DNA from: BD2-11 clade cluster bacterium bin43
GTDB taxonomy: Bacteria > Gemmatimonadota > Gemmatimonadetes > Longimicrobiales > Gaopeijiaceae
Reading direction: 5' to 3'
Length of the DNA: 38,400 nucleotides
Assembly: GCA_002238605.1 (NCBI GenBank)
Contig: MPMR01000035.1
Span: 1-38,400 of the forward strand
Shown here: one piece after another, positions 8,147 to 16,554 of the stretch
Position numbering within the stretch: the first letter of the stretch is position 1
How the letters are laid out: the number at the start of each line of letters is the position of its first letter
Made by a program: the position numbers and the translations under genes
The notes under the pieces: generated by a model
The model's input: the letters and a program-made list of their open reading frames with translations, nothing else
Databases searched by the model: none
What the model was told of the DNA's origin: nothing

Positions 8147-9340
8147 ATGAAGCGCGTCATCGCAGTCGATTGGTCCGGAGCGAAGTCCGGGGCGCGATCC
8201 AGGATCTGGCTTGCCGAAGTCCGTGACGGTACCCTCATGCGGCTGGAGTCTGGGCGCGACCGTCGCGAATTAGTCACGCATCTGATCAACGATGCGAAGA
8301 AGGACCCCGATCTGGTCGTCGGCCTGGATTTCGCGTTCTCCTTCCCCGGTTGGTTTGCGGCAGAACGGGGTGCGAGGTCGGTCGAAGACGTGTGGGACCT
8401 TGCTGCCGAGCAGGGCGAGGAATGGCTGCGCGATTGCCCGCCCCCGTTCTGGGGAAGACCTAAGAAACCCAAGCCGGACTTGAACGCGCACTTTCGGGTC
8501 ACGGACGACGCGGCCAGAGCGAAGGGCTCGTTTCCCAAGAGCGTCTTCCAGATTGGCGGGGCGGGAGCAGTTGGCACGGGCTCGATCCGCGGGATGCCTC
8601 ACTTGGCGACACTTCGCGCAGCCGGCTTCTCGATCTGGCCCTTTCACGAGGTCACTGCTCCCCTGGTGATCGAGATCTATCCGCGGCTTCTAACGGGGCC
8701 GGTCAACAAGTCCGACCCTTCCGCGCGCAAGGCGTTCCTGGCGGGCGGCTTTCCTGAAATCGACGGCATGTTCGCGGGCAAGGCGGCTTCTTCGGACGAT
8801 GCCTTCGACGCCGCGATATCGGCCGTGGTCATGGCCCGCCACCTGGACGATATCTCCGCGCTTACTGCATCCCGGGACCCCACCGAACTCCTCGAGGGAG
8901 TAATCTGGTGGCCGCGCGAGATCCGTGAGGCTCCCAGCCCGCCGGTCAAGGCCGCTCCTCCGGCCGACTGCCCCTTCTGCCACCTGCCCGCGGACTCTGT
9001 CGTCGCCGAGTCGCGGCACGCCCTCGCCATTCGGGACCGATATCCCGTCAACAACGGCCACACGCTCGTAATCCCCAAGGCTCACGCTGAGACCTTCTTC
9101 GACCAAAGCGCCAAAGTCCAAGCGGACATCTGGCGTCTCGTGACCCGGGTGCGGGATGAATTGCAGTCGGAGTTTCGCCCCGACGGTTTCAATGTAGGAC
9201 TCAACGAAGGCACGGCGGCGGGCCAGACCGTCCAACATGCGCACGTGCATATCATCCCTCGCTCCCACGGGGATGTGGCCGATCCGAAAGGCGGCATCCG
9301 CTGGGTCCTGCCCGAGCGCGCCGCGTACTGGGACGAATGA
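8147..9340 (+). CDS. RNase H-like (DUF429-like) and HIT domain fusion protein
   Basis: A 397-residue two-domain protein. Residues 1 to about 265 look like a DUF429-type RNase H/RuvC-like fold: IAVDWSG (Asp8), VVGLDFAFSFPG (Asp61), IYPRLLTGPV, and SSDDAFDAAISAVVMARH (Asp217, Asp218, Asp221) give acidic residues on the expected elements. Residues about 273-397 are a HIT domain with a CPFC motif (275-278), NGHTLVIPKAH, and the histidine triad QHAHVHIIPR (His364, His366, His368). HIT proteins hydrolyse or transfer nucleoside phosphates. The ATG at 8147 is chosen because the fold begins at once; a GTG at 8096 would add 17 unrelated residues. The stop overlaps the HNH nuclease gene by four bases, so the two products very likely act together. 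The substrate is unknown; a role in nucleic-acid damage, repair or phage defence is inference from domains and neighbourhood. Confidence 0.75.
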   Translation: MKRVIAVDWSGAKSGARSRIWLAEVRDGTLMRLESGRDRRELVTHLINDAKKDPDLVVGLDFAFSFPGWFAAERGARSVEDVWDLAAEQGEEWLRDCPPPFWGRPKKPKPDLNAHFRVTDDAARAKGSFPKSVFQIGGAGAVGTGSIRGMPHLATLRAAGFSIWPFHEVTAPLVIEIYPRLLTGPVNKSDPSARKAFLAGGFPEIDGMFAGKAASSDDAFDAAISAVVMARHLDDISALTASRDPTELLEGVIWWPREIREAPSPPVKAAPPADCPFCHLPADSVVAESRHALAIRDRYPVNNGHTLVIPKAHAETFFDQSAKVQADIWRLVTRVRDELQSEFRPDGFNVGLNEGTAAGQTVQHAHVHIIPRSHGDVADPKGGIRWVLPERAAYWDE

Positions 9341-10392
9341 TCGGGCCGAGACCGCCCACGGCCGAAGAGCAGCTTGTGTTCCTTCGTTCGCTCCAACGGC
9401 TTCTGGATGAGGGCAGCTTTGTCTCCAGCTATAAGTTCGCGCTGCTGCATGCCATAGCGGACCTGTGCCTGGTCAGGGGCGATGATAGTGGCGCTGAGCT
9501 GGAACTATCAACCTCCGAGATCGCGGAGCAGTTTGTTCGGCTTTATTGGCCCCAGGTCGCGCCATTCATTGCCGGCGACGCCTCGGGGATCCTCAGCCAG
9601 AACACCGGCCGGCAGGCGGCGATCGTGCGTGAGCTGGCGGAGCGCCACAACCGATATCAGGGTTCTCTGGCCGAACTCGAGAGGAGTGCCGCGGACTGGG
9701 GCCAAGTGCGGCGCAAGGTCGAGCAGACGGTTAGGAAGATGCCACTCTGGAAGCTACAGACCGTCGGTTCCCAACGCCTGGAGTTTCTGTACGAGAATCT
9801 GGATGCCGGTGGAGTCGTTCGCCTCGAACCCGGCGTCTCGTACTGCTTTCGGGCCTTCTATCCGATGGTCACCGACATGATCGAAGGGGCATGGTCCCAC
9901 TTCGTCCAGCGGCGCAACCCACGGCTCCTGGGACAAATCGTGGATCTGCGGTCGTTCCTGTTCGGATCCCAACGCAGTTCTCTCGCCGCGTACCGTCCTT
10001 TGCTCCGGGAAGTGCAGCAGGGCCGATGCTTCTACTGCGAACGCAACATCAAGTCACGGGCGGACGTCGACCACTTCATCCCATGGAGGCTGTACGCGCT
10101 GGACCTCGGCCACAACTTCGTCCTTGCCCACCAGGGATGTAACTCGAGCAAGTCGGACCTGCTCGCCGCGGAGGAACACCTCGAACGATGGACCGAGCGG
10201 AATCGTACCCGCCGGGACGAACTGCAGCATGGCTTCGATGAACTGAAGGTCCTGCACGATTGGCCCGCGACTCATCAGATAGCACGCTGGGCCTACGGTC
10301 AGGCCCACCAGTCGGGGCGACAGGTATGGGTTCAGACGAAGGCACTGAGGCCGCTATCGGACGACTGGCGAAGGATCTTGTCCGCGGCATGA
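9337..10392 (+). CDS. HNH endonuclease
   Basis: A 351-residue protein with a C-terminal HNH nuclease module: CFYCERNI (Cys231, Cys234), DVDHFIPW (Asp245, His246), Asn260, and HQGCNSSKSD (His265, Cys268, Asn269), which give a zinc-supported beta-beta-alpha-metal site. The first 200 residues are helical, with a conserved-looking FVSSYKFALLHAIADL segment, and may bind the partner or DNA. The start ATG overlaps the stop of the RNase H-like-HIT gene (ATGA), showing translational coupling. It ends 12 bases before the convergent Fic gene. The nuclease assignment is secure; target and trigger are unknown. Confidence 0.85.
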   Translation: MIGPRPPTAEEQLVFLRSLQRLLDEGSFVSSYKFALLHAIADLCLVRGDDSGAELELSTSEIAEQFVRLYWPQVAPFIAGDASGILSQNTGRQAAIVRELAERHNRYQGSLAELERSAADWGQVRRKVEQTVRKMPLWKLQTVGSQRLEFLYENLDAGGVVRLEPGVSYCFRAFYPMVTDMIEGAWSHFVQRRNPRLLGQIVDLRSFLFGSQRSSLAAYRPLLREVQQGRCFYCERNIKSRADVDHFIPWRLYALDLGHNFVLAHQGCNSSKSDLLAAEEHLERWTERNRTRRDELQHGFDELKVLHDWPATHQIARWAYGQAHQSGRQVWVQTKALRPLSDDWRRILSAA

Positions 10393-10403
10393 TCGGCTGA
10401 TTC

Positions 10404-11573
10404 CTACCCGCGTGGATCCTCCGTCCCCTCCCGCAGAACGGCCAGATACCGCTCATAGGTGAAGATCTTGCCACGCTGGCGGCCCGTGACTTCGCGCACG
10501 ATGTCCAGTTCTTCGAGAAGCCGGAGCACGGCGGCGACGGTCGGCGCGGACAGGCCGGTTCGCCGCGCGAGATGGGCGATGCCGCCGACCGGCCGTTCGA
10601 CGAGCGACTGGTGCACCCGCAGCGCCGAACCCGCGCGTCTTCCCTGGCGTCCGATCCGCAATCTGTCTTCCCGGATCGTTTTGCTCGCAATCCGAGCCGT
10701 CGCGAAGGCTCCTTCCGCTACCTCGCGCACGCCCTCCAGGAAGAACCGCAACCAGGCTTCCCAGTCTCCGGTGTGCCGGATGTCGTTGAGGAGCTGGTAA
10801 TACGTGCTTCGATGGCTCTTGAAGTACAGGCTGAGATACAGAAGTGGCTCCCGGAGAAGGCCGGCGTCACACAGCATCAGAGTGATCAACAATCGTCCCA
10901 GCCGGCCGTTGCCATCGAGAAAAGGGTGGATGGTCTCGAACTGCACATGCGCCAGTCCGGCCTTGACGAGAACGGGAAGTCCGTCGTCCGTGGCGTTGAT
11001 GAAGCGCTCCAGGTCAGCCATGCATTCCTGGACATGGTTGGGTGGTGGTGGCACGAAGGCCGCGTTGCCGGGACGTGAGCCGCCGATCCAGTTCTGAGAT
11101 CGCCGGAACTCGCCCGGCATCATCGCCGCCCCGCGGCCGCTCGCCAGCAACCTGGCGTGCATCTCCCGCATGAGGCGATTGGCCAACGGAAAGCCACCCC
11201 GCAGGCGCTCGACGCCGTGATTCAGGGCCGCCACGGCGTTCGACGTTTCCAGCACATCGCTGACGGGGGCACCGGGCGCACCGCCCGCCTCGTGGAGCAT
11301 CAGGTCGGCCAGCGAAGACTGGGTGCCCTCGATCTGAGAAGACAACACGGCTTCCTTTCGCACATAGCCGTACACAAAGAGGGCTGCATCCGGCAGCAAC
11401 TCCGTGACCGCATCGAGCCGTCCGAGGGCGGTCGTGGCCGCTTCGAGCGGACGCCGGAGACCCTCGCGGAAATCGACTTCCGGGACAGGCGGGAGAGGCC
11501 GGGGTACGAAGGCCCGCACGGTCTCTCCGCCACCGACGGTCACTTCGTAAGTGCCTGTGGATTCGCGGCGCAT
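10404..11573 (-). CDS. Fic family protein (AMP transferase type)
   Basis: A 389-residue Fic protein. The active-site motif HPFLDGNGRLGR is at residues 216-227, the flap/target segment GEFRRSQNWIGG at 154-165, and the N-terminal inhibitory helix SSQIEG at 78-83, where the Glu blocks ATP gamma-phosphate binding (autoinhibited class II Fic). The C-terminus (about 334-382) carries a winged helix (LARRTGLSAPTVAAVLRLLEEL). All catalytic residues are present, so it should transfer AMP (or a related group) to a protein hydroxyl. The ATG at 11573 places the inhibitory helix at the usual distance. It is convergent with the HNH gene and may belong to the same accessory block. Its target is unknown. Confidence 0.9.
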   Translation of the reverse strand: MRRESTGTYEVTVGGGETVRAFVPRPLPPVPEVDFREGLRRPLEAATTALGRLDAVTELLPDAALFVYGYVRKEAVLSSQIEGTQSSLADLMLHEAGGAPGAPVSDVLETSNAVAALNHGVERLRGGFPLANRLMREMHARLLASGRGAAMMPGEFRRSQNWIGGSRPGNAAFVPPPPNHVQECMADLERFINATDDGLPVLVKAGLAHVQFETIHPFLDGNGRLGRLLITLMLCDAGLLREPLLYLSLYFKSHRSTYYQLLNDIRHTGDWEAWLRFFLEGVREVAEGAFATARIASKTIREDRLRIGRQGRRAGSALRVHQSLVERPVGGIAHLARRTGLSAPTVAAVLRLLEELDIVREVTGRQRGKIFTYERYLAVLREGTEDPRG

Positions 11574-11741
11574 CTGGTATGGGAATCGCAGCCAGCGAGT
11601 GCTCTCCGCCGTCTGTGCGGCAGGGACATCGCTGGACGTGGAACCGAAGGGTGAATCCCAAGATGGCGCCGCTCTAAGAAAGATTCAAGGCGTTCGATTT
11701 CGTTAGTGTCTTCGTTGGAAAGGAAATCTTCCTTACGCCGC

Positions 11742-13340
11742 TCACCCACTACCATCCTGCGCCAGCGACTTGAGCAGCCCGGCGATCATGAACAGCAGTA
11801 CGACGCTCACGGGCAGGGCGGCGGCTATGGCTGCCGTCTGCAGGGCCTGGAGGCCGTCGGCGAGCAGGAGCACGGCGGCCACCAGTCCCACGCCGAGCCC
11901 CCAGACGATGCGGAAACGGCGCGGGGGATGAGCGTCGCCCATGCTCAGGAAGGTGGTGATGACCAGGGTGCCGGAGTCCGAAGAAGTGACGAACCAGGTC
12001 GCAAGCAGAAGGGTGGCCATGGCGGACATGGCCCAGGTGAGCCAGCCGAGGTCGCTCATCCGGCCGATGGTCGCGTAGAGCGCGGCTTCGTAGTTCGCGG
12101 CCCGCACCAGTTCCATGATCCCGGCGGTTCCGACGCCGCCCGCGGCGTTGAGTTCCAGGTGGATGGCGTTGCCGCCGAAAACCCCGAACCACAGCAGCAC
12201 CAGGCCGGTCGGGACGAACATCACGCCCAGGATGAACTCGCGCACCGTGCGCCCGCGGGAGATGCGGGCGATGAACGTGCCGACGAAGGGGGCCCACGAG
12301 ATCCACCATCCCCAGTAGAAGATCGTCCAGGCGTTCTGCCAGGCGGCTTCCCCCGGACCATCGGCAATCCAGAACGACATGGGCGCCAGGTGCCGCAGGT
12401 AGGAGCCCAGGGAGGTGGCAACGAATCCGGCGAGCCATTCGAAAGGGCCCAGGAACAGAAAGATGCCCAGCAGGACAACGCTCAGGACGATGTTCCACTC
12501 GGACAGGATGCGGATGCCTCGCCTCACGCCGGACACGGCCGACAGTGTGGCCGCCAGCGAGATGGCGGCGATGAGCGCGACCTGCGTGACGACACCCGGA
12601 TCGGCGCCGAGCAGGACGTTCAGCCCGGTCGCCATCTGGCTTGCTCCGAGACCCAGGGAGGTGGCGATGCCGAAGACCCCGCCGAACACCGCCAGAAGGT
12701 CCACCAGGTCACCGATCGGGCCGTAGATCCGGTCGCCGATGAGCGGGTACAGGGCTGAGCGCAGCGTCAGCGGCAGTTTCCTGCGAAACCCGAAATAGGC
12801 CAGGCACAGCCCGACGACGACGTACACGGACCATCCGTGTATTCCCCAATGGAAGTAGGTGATGCGCATGGCGTGCGCGGCGCGCTGCTCGTCCAGCAAC
12901 ACGGCGCCCGCCAGGTCGGCGACCGGGTTGTTGGGGTAACCCGCGGCCTGGCTGTTGTCGAAATAGAAGAGCGGTTCGGCAATGGAGAAGAACAGCAGCC
13001 CGATCCCGACGCCTGCCGAGAACAGCATGGCGATCCAGGAGGACGTTCTGAACTCGGGTTCGGAAGCGTCGTCGCCGAGCCGGATCCTGCCGAATCGGCT
13101 GCACACCAGGAACAGGCAGGTGAGCACGGCGGCGCAGACGGTCAGGATGTAGAACCAGTCGAGCGTGCCCTCGATCCAGTCGCGGATGCGGCCGAAAACG
13201 GCGCCGGCGGCGTCCACGTCCCGGACCGTGGCGAGGACGAAGATCAGGACGACGCCCTTGGCGGCCAGCGCCATCGCGGGATTCAGCCCCTTCCACAGCC
13301 CGGCACGCGCCGTGGCTCGCCGATGTCGCCCGCTGCTCAT
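11742..13340 (-). CDS. BCCT family osmolyte transporter
   Basis: A 532-residue protein of the betaine/carnitine/choline transporter family, with about 12 hydrophobic segments. Family marks include SAGVGIGLLFFSIAEPL, YFHWGIHGWSVY, WWISWAPFVGTFIARISRG and WFVTSSDSGTLV. Such carriers import quaternary ammonium compounds, usually with Na+ or H+, for osmotic protection or as nutrients. The frame is open to 13514, but I choose the ATG at 13340 because the upstream residues are Arg/Ser-rich and unlike the family. The cytoplasmic N-terminus is short, and the long charged C-terminal regulatory tail of BetP-like sensors is absent. The roughly 170 bases before Fic and before the divergent peptidase gene show no clear promoter to me. 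Confidence 0.9.
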   Translation of the reverse strand: MSSGRHRRATARAGLWKGLNPAMALAAKGVVLIFVLATVRDVDAAGAVFGRIRDWIEGTLDWFYILTVCAAVLTCLFLVCSRFGRIRLGDDASEPEFRTSSWIAMLFSAGVGIGLLFFSIAEPLFYFDNSQAAGYPNNPVADLAGAVLLDEQRAAHAMRITYFHWGIHGWSVYVVVGLCLAYFGFRRKLPLTLRSALYPLIGDRIYGPIGDLVDLLAVFGGVFGIATSLGLGASQMATGLNVLLGADPGVVTQVALIAAISLAATLSAVSGVRRGIRILSEWNIVLSVVLLGIFLFLGPFEWLAGFVATSLGSYLRHLAPMSFWIADGPGEAAWQNAWTIFYWGWWISWAPFVGTFIARISRGRTVREFILGVMFVPTGLVLLWFGVFGGNAIHLELNAAGGVGTAGIMELVRAANYEAALYATIGRMSDLGWLTWAMSAMATLLLATWFVTSSDSGTLVITTFLSMGDAHPPRRFRIVWGLGVGLVAAVLLLADGLQALQTAAIAAALPVSVVLLFMIAGLLKSLAQDGSG

Positions 13341-13514
13341 CGGTCGATGGCCGATTTGCTTGCCACGGGAAGATCGGCACGCTGCGCGATATGGGGCTCG
13401 GGCAAGCTGTTTCCTGTGCGGGGATGTGGAACGGTTGGTGGAACGGGGATCCCGGACCATAGGTTGGGGATTCCTGGCGCAACAGACCCGATCATCGAAA
13501 CGGCGCGGTGACAC

Positions 13515-15263
13515 ATGACGAGTTCAGAAACAGGACCAGCGGCTTCCCGGGCAACCGGACGTACAGCCCCCTCGCCAGTGGGACGTGGAGCCTCCACGGC
13601 AACAGGACGTGCAGCCCCCTCGGCAACAGGACGTGCAGCCTCGGGTCCTCGGGTGGCCACGCCAGCGCCTGGCCGCACTCGGAGGGGGACGCTTGCCTGC
13701 GTGGTGACGGCGGTCACGGTCGTGGTCGCGGCGTGCGAGGGTGCCCCGGTCCCCGACGAATCATTCCGCACGCGCGCGGAGCGCACGGATTATCGCGAGA
13801 CCAGCTCCCACGCCGATGTCGTGGACTTCCTGCAGCGCGCGGCGGCCATTTCGCCGTTGGTCCACTACACCACCTTCGGCTATACCAGCGAGGGACGGGC
13901 GCTGCCCCTGGCCGTGGTGGGCGACGTGGCTGATGCGAGCCCGGCTTCGGTCCGGGCTTCGGGCAGGACGGTCGTCTATCTTCAGGGCAACATCCACGGG
14001 GGCGAGGTGTGCGGGAAGGAGGCGCTCCAGATGCTGCTCCGCGACCTCATGGCCGGCCGCCACGGCGAATGGCGGGAGTCGATGGTGCTGCTCATCGGGC
14101 CCATCTACAACGCGGACGGCAATGAACGGGTGACCCTCACCAACCGTGGCCGCCAGCACGGGCCGGTCGGGGGGATGGGGCAGCGGCCGAACGCCCAGGG
14201 CTACGACCTGAACCGGGATCACATGAAGCTCGACTCGCCGGAGGCGCGCTCGGTGGCGCGGTTGTTCAGGGAGTACGATCCGCATGTCGCCGTTGACCTG
14301 CATACGACGAACGGGACGCAGCACGCCTACCACCTCACCTACTCGCCCCCGCTCCACCCCAACACCCCTGCCGGAATCGACGACTTTCTCCGGCAGGGGC
14401 TCCTTCCGCACGTGACCGGGGAGATCCGGGACAGGCACGGCTGGGACTACTACTACTACGGGAACGCGTTTGCGCGCGGCGGGGGCGAGCCCGGATGGTA
14501 CACCTTCGACCACCGCCCGCGGTTCAACAACAACTACATCGGTCTGCGCAACCGGATTGCGATCCTGAGCGAGGCCTATTCCTACGCGTCCTTCGAGGAG
14601 CGGGTGCTCGCGACGCTGTATTTCGTCGAAGAGATCCTGGACTACGTCCATGAGCACGCGGACGAGGTGCGGAGCATCGTCGCGGAGGCCGATGCCGCCA
14701 CGGTGGTGGGCGATTCGCTCGCGCTCCGCGCCGCGCCGGAGCGCTCCGCCGGACCGGTCGACATCCTCATGGGCGCCACCATCGAGGAGGCACACCCGCT
14801 TACCGGGCGCCCGCTGCTCCTGCGTACCGATACGCAGTACGTCGAGACGATGTACGAGTACGGGACCTTCGCACCGACGCTCCGGGAACGCGTACCCGAG
14901 GCCTACCTGGTTCCCGCCGGCCTGGAGGAGGTCCTGACGCGGCTCGCGGCGCACGGTGTCACGCTCGAGTCGGCCGGGACGGCGCCGCTGGATGGGGAGG
15001 CGTTCCGCATCGATTCGGTGAGCACGGCCGCGCAGCCGTTCCAGGGCCACAACGAGCAGACGGTGTTCGGGCGCTACGAGAGGACCCGGGTCACGCCGGG
15101 CTCCGGGGACATGCTGGCGCGGGTCGACCAGCCGCTGGGACGCCTGCTGTTCAGCCTGCTGGAGCCTCAGTCCGACGATGGCTTTGCCAACTGGGGGTTA
15201 CTGGCGGACCGGCTGGTTGCCGGGGAAGCGTATCCGATTCTGAGGGTCCCCGCAGGCGGCTAG
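13515..15263 (+). CDS. M14 zinc carboxypeptidase lipoprotein
   Basis: An M14-family metallopeptidase. Zinc ligands are His161 and Glu164 in NIHGGEVCG and His263 in VDLHTTNG; the catalytic Glu353 lies in ILSEAYSY. A conserved GYDLNRDHMKL precedes the third ligand. The N-terminus carries RTRR, a hydrophobic stretch and a VVAAC lipobox, so the mature protein should be membrane-anchored outside the cytoplasm and trim C-terminal residues from peptides. About 200 residues after the catalytic domain are probably a beta-rich accessory region. With the ATG at 13515 the first 45 residues are repeats (ATGRxAPS-like); a GTG at 13653 would start just before a normal lipoprotein signal and is a real alternative. 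It is convergent with tdk, with five bases between them. Confidence 0.85.
   Translation: MTSSETGPAASRATGRTAPSPVGRGASTATGRAAPSATGRAASGPRVATPAPGRTRRGTLACVVTAVTVVVAACEGAPVPDESFRTRAERTDYRETSSHADVVDFLQRAAAISPLVHYTTFGYTSEGRALPLAVVGDVADASPASVRASGRTVVYLQGNIHGGEVCGKEALQMLLRDLMAGRHGEWRESMVLLIGPIYNADGNERVTLTNRGRQHGPVGGMGQRPNAQGYDLNRDHMKLDSPEARSVARLFREYDPHVAVDLHTTNGTQHAYHLTYSPPLHPNTPAGIDDFLRQGLLPHVTGEIRDRHGWDYYYYGNAFARGGGEPGWYTFDHRPRFNNNYIGLRNRIAILSEAYSYASFEERVLATLYFVEEILDYVHEHADEVRSIVAEADAATVVGDSLALRAAPERSAGPVDILMGATIEEAHPLTGRPLLLRTDTQYVETMYEYGTFAPTLRERVPEAYLVPAGLEEVLTRLAAHGVTLESAGTAPLDGEAFRIDSVSTAAQPFQGHNEQTVFGRYERTRVTPGSGDMLARVDQPLGRLLFSLLEPQSDDGFANWGLLADRLVAGEAYPILRVPAGG
13527..13646 (+). repeat. 24-base tandem repeat, five copies
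   Basis: Units start at 13527, 13551, 13575, 13599 and 13623. The best-kept unit, at 13599-13622, begins GCAACAGGACGTGCAGCC. The third and fifth-position copies diverge most. As the period is a multiple of three, the repeat codes for eight-residue units (ATGRAAPS-like) if translation starts at 13515. It lies exactly before the signal peptide of the peptidase, so it may be an untranslated leader instead. Confidence 0.75.
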
Positions 15264-15268
15264 CAAGG

Positions 15269-15904
15269 CTACACCCCCTCCCATCCCCTCCCCCTCCTCA
15301 GCAACAGCTCCCGTTGCGCCCGATCCCGCGTCGGCACCTCGTGGCAGCGACGGCAGCGCGCCTCGTATGTCTCGGCGCCGCCCACCTGGATCGTCGGGCC
15401 CTCGGCGGGCGCCGGCTTCCCGTCGATGAGACGCTGGTTCCTGGTCGCCGGATCGCCGCACACGACGCAGATGGCGTGCAGCTTGTCGATCCGCTCCGCG
15501 CGTGCCAGGAGCAGCCCCATGGGACCGAAGGGCTCGCCGCGGAAGTCCATGTCGGTGCCGGCCACAATCACGCGCATCCCCGCATCTGCCAGCGCATCGA
15601 CAACCTCGCAGATGCCGTCATCCAGGAACTGGGCCTCGTCGATGGCGACGACCTGCGTGTCCGGGCGGACCTTTTCGGCCACCTGCACGGAGTTGGAGAC
15701 AGGCTCGGCGTCGATCTGGCGGCCGTCGTGTGACGAGATGCGGAACTGGCCGCCGTAGCGGTCGTCGAGGTGCGACTTGAAGAGCTGCACCCGCCGGCCG
15801 GCGATGAGGGCGCGCCGCACGCGCCGGATCAACTCCTCGGACTTGCCGCTGAACATGACGCCGGCGACCACCTCGACCGACCCGTGTCCCGCCCTGTGCA
15901 GCAT
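15269..15904 (-). CDS. tdk: Thymidine kinase
   Basis: A 211-residue type II thymidine kinase, which phosphorylates thymidine to dTMP for nucleotide salvage in the cytoplasm. Visible are the P-loop [11 protein letters not shown] (FSGKS at 18-22), the catalytic/Walker B segment [12 protein letters not shown], the [11 protein letters not shown] lasso start, and four cysteines of the structural zinc site (CVVC and CRRC). Length and motif order match the bacterial enzyme. The ATG at 15904 comes 17 bases after the stop of the upstream vapC-like gene, and a stem-loop ends right at this start codon. The start is chosen because the P-loop normally lies close to the N-terminus. Confidence 0.93.
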   Translation of the reverse strand: MLHRAGHGSVEVVAGVMFSGKSEELIRRVRRALIAGRRVQLFKSHLDDRYGGQFRISSHDGRQIDAEPVSNSVQVAEKVRPDTQVVAIDEAQFLDDGICEVVDALADAGMRVIVAGTDMDFRGEPFGPMGLLLARAERIDKLHAICVVCGDPATRNQRLIDGKPAPAEGPTIQVGGAETYEARCRRCHEVPTRDRAQRELLLRRGRGWEGV

Positions 15905-15931
15905 GGCTCTTGCCTGCGGGCTAAAGAGCCA
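15904..15931 (-). promoter_or_regulatory. Stem-loop at the tdk start codon
   Basis: On the minus strand TGGCTCTT pairs exactly with AAGAGCCA, and inside it GCC pairs with GGC across a CGCA loop with two unpaired bases (TA). The left arm lies in the last codons of the vapC-like gene and the right arm ends at the A of the tdk ATG. No T run follows, so it looks less like a terminator than like an element that could mask the tdk ribosome-binding region. Confidence 0.45.
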
Positions 15932-16295
15932 GGGGCACGAGCGATGACTTGCGAATCACCGCGTCCCGCGTGACGAGAGGGATCCCGTGGACGACGCTGG
16001 TCGCAGCGATGATTTGGTCGGCCGGATCGCCCCTGAAATCCAGTCGGGTTGAAGCGCGAGCCACCGCCAGATCGATCGGCCACGAGCGGATACGACTCAG
16101 GGTTCGGACCACGTGCCGGTCGCCGAGGTCCACTTCGACACGGCCCAGTTGGACGAGCTTCGCGATCTCCCAGAAGACGATGGAGGAGACCGACCACTGC
16201 GTGCCGGCGAGCAATTGCTGCTCGCTGCCGGCCAGTGCTCCGCGCAGGGCGTAGATAAGGATGTGCGTGTCGAGGTTCAGCACTCCGCGTCCCAC
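15921..16295 (-). CDS. PIN domain toxin, VapC type
   Basis: A 124-residue PIN domain: [12 protein letters not shown] (first Asp), [17 protein letters not shown] (conserved Glu), and the end motif [22 protein letters not shown] with further acidic residues. VapC proteins are Mg-dependent ribonucleases, often cutting initiator tRNA or rRNA. The GTG at 16295 overlaps the antitoxin gene by 19 bases; a second GTG at 16283 would start MLNLDTH and overlap by seven, and is equally likely. The antitoxin lies directly upstream, and the thymidine kinase gene follows at 17 bases. Confidence 0.88.
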   Translation of the reverse strand: MGRGVLNLDTHILIYALRGALAGSEQQLLAGTQWSVSSIVFWEIAKLVQLGRVEVDLGDRHVVRTLSRIRSWPIDLAVARASTRLDFRGDPADQIIAATSVVHGIPLVTRDAVIRKSSLVPLAL

Positions 16296-16534
16296 CGAAT
16301 TCCCGTGGACAGGATATCCCCCCTGATCTCGAGCTTGTCCCGCAGACTGCCGATCAGGCTGGCCGAGTCCTGCTCAAAGGGCAACACCCGCGCAACCGGT
16401 TTGCCCCGCTTGGTGATCACCAGGCCGTCAGGACCGAGCCGATCCAGCAACGAGAGGCACTGCTCCTTGAATCGCGCCGCGCCGATCCTCCGGGGTGGTG
16501 CCGTGCTCCCCTCCGCATTGGGCTGTGTCTTCAT
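16277..16534 (-). CDS. Phd/YefM-type antitoxin
   Basis: An 85-residue antitoxin. The pattern IGAARFKEQCLSLLDRL, then GLVITKRGKPVARVLPFE, is that of Phd/YefM DNA-binding domains; the C-terminal part (IGSLRDKLEIRGDIL) would wrap the toxin. A strong Shine-Dalgarno (GGGAGG on the minus strand, about 16540-16545) stands five bases before the ATG at 16534. It overlaps the PIN toxin gene, forming a normal antitoxin-first operon. An inverted repeat at 16555-16592 upstream is a fitting autoregulatory operator. Confidence 0.85.
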   Translation of the reverse strand: MKTQPNAEGSTAPPRRIGAARFKEQCLSLLDRLGPDGLVITKRGKPVARVLPFEQDSASLIGSLRDKLEIRGDILSTGIRWDAEC

Positions 16535-16554
16535 GGTTCCCTCCCGGCTGCCAC

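Noticed and set aside
11540-11755. A 71-codon minus-strand frame between the BCCT and Fic genes (starts MVVGERRKEDFLSNEDTNE)
   Set aside because: The first 30 residues look protein-like, but the rest runs out of frame over the Fic start and matches no family. It is not supported well enough to call.
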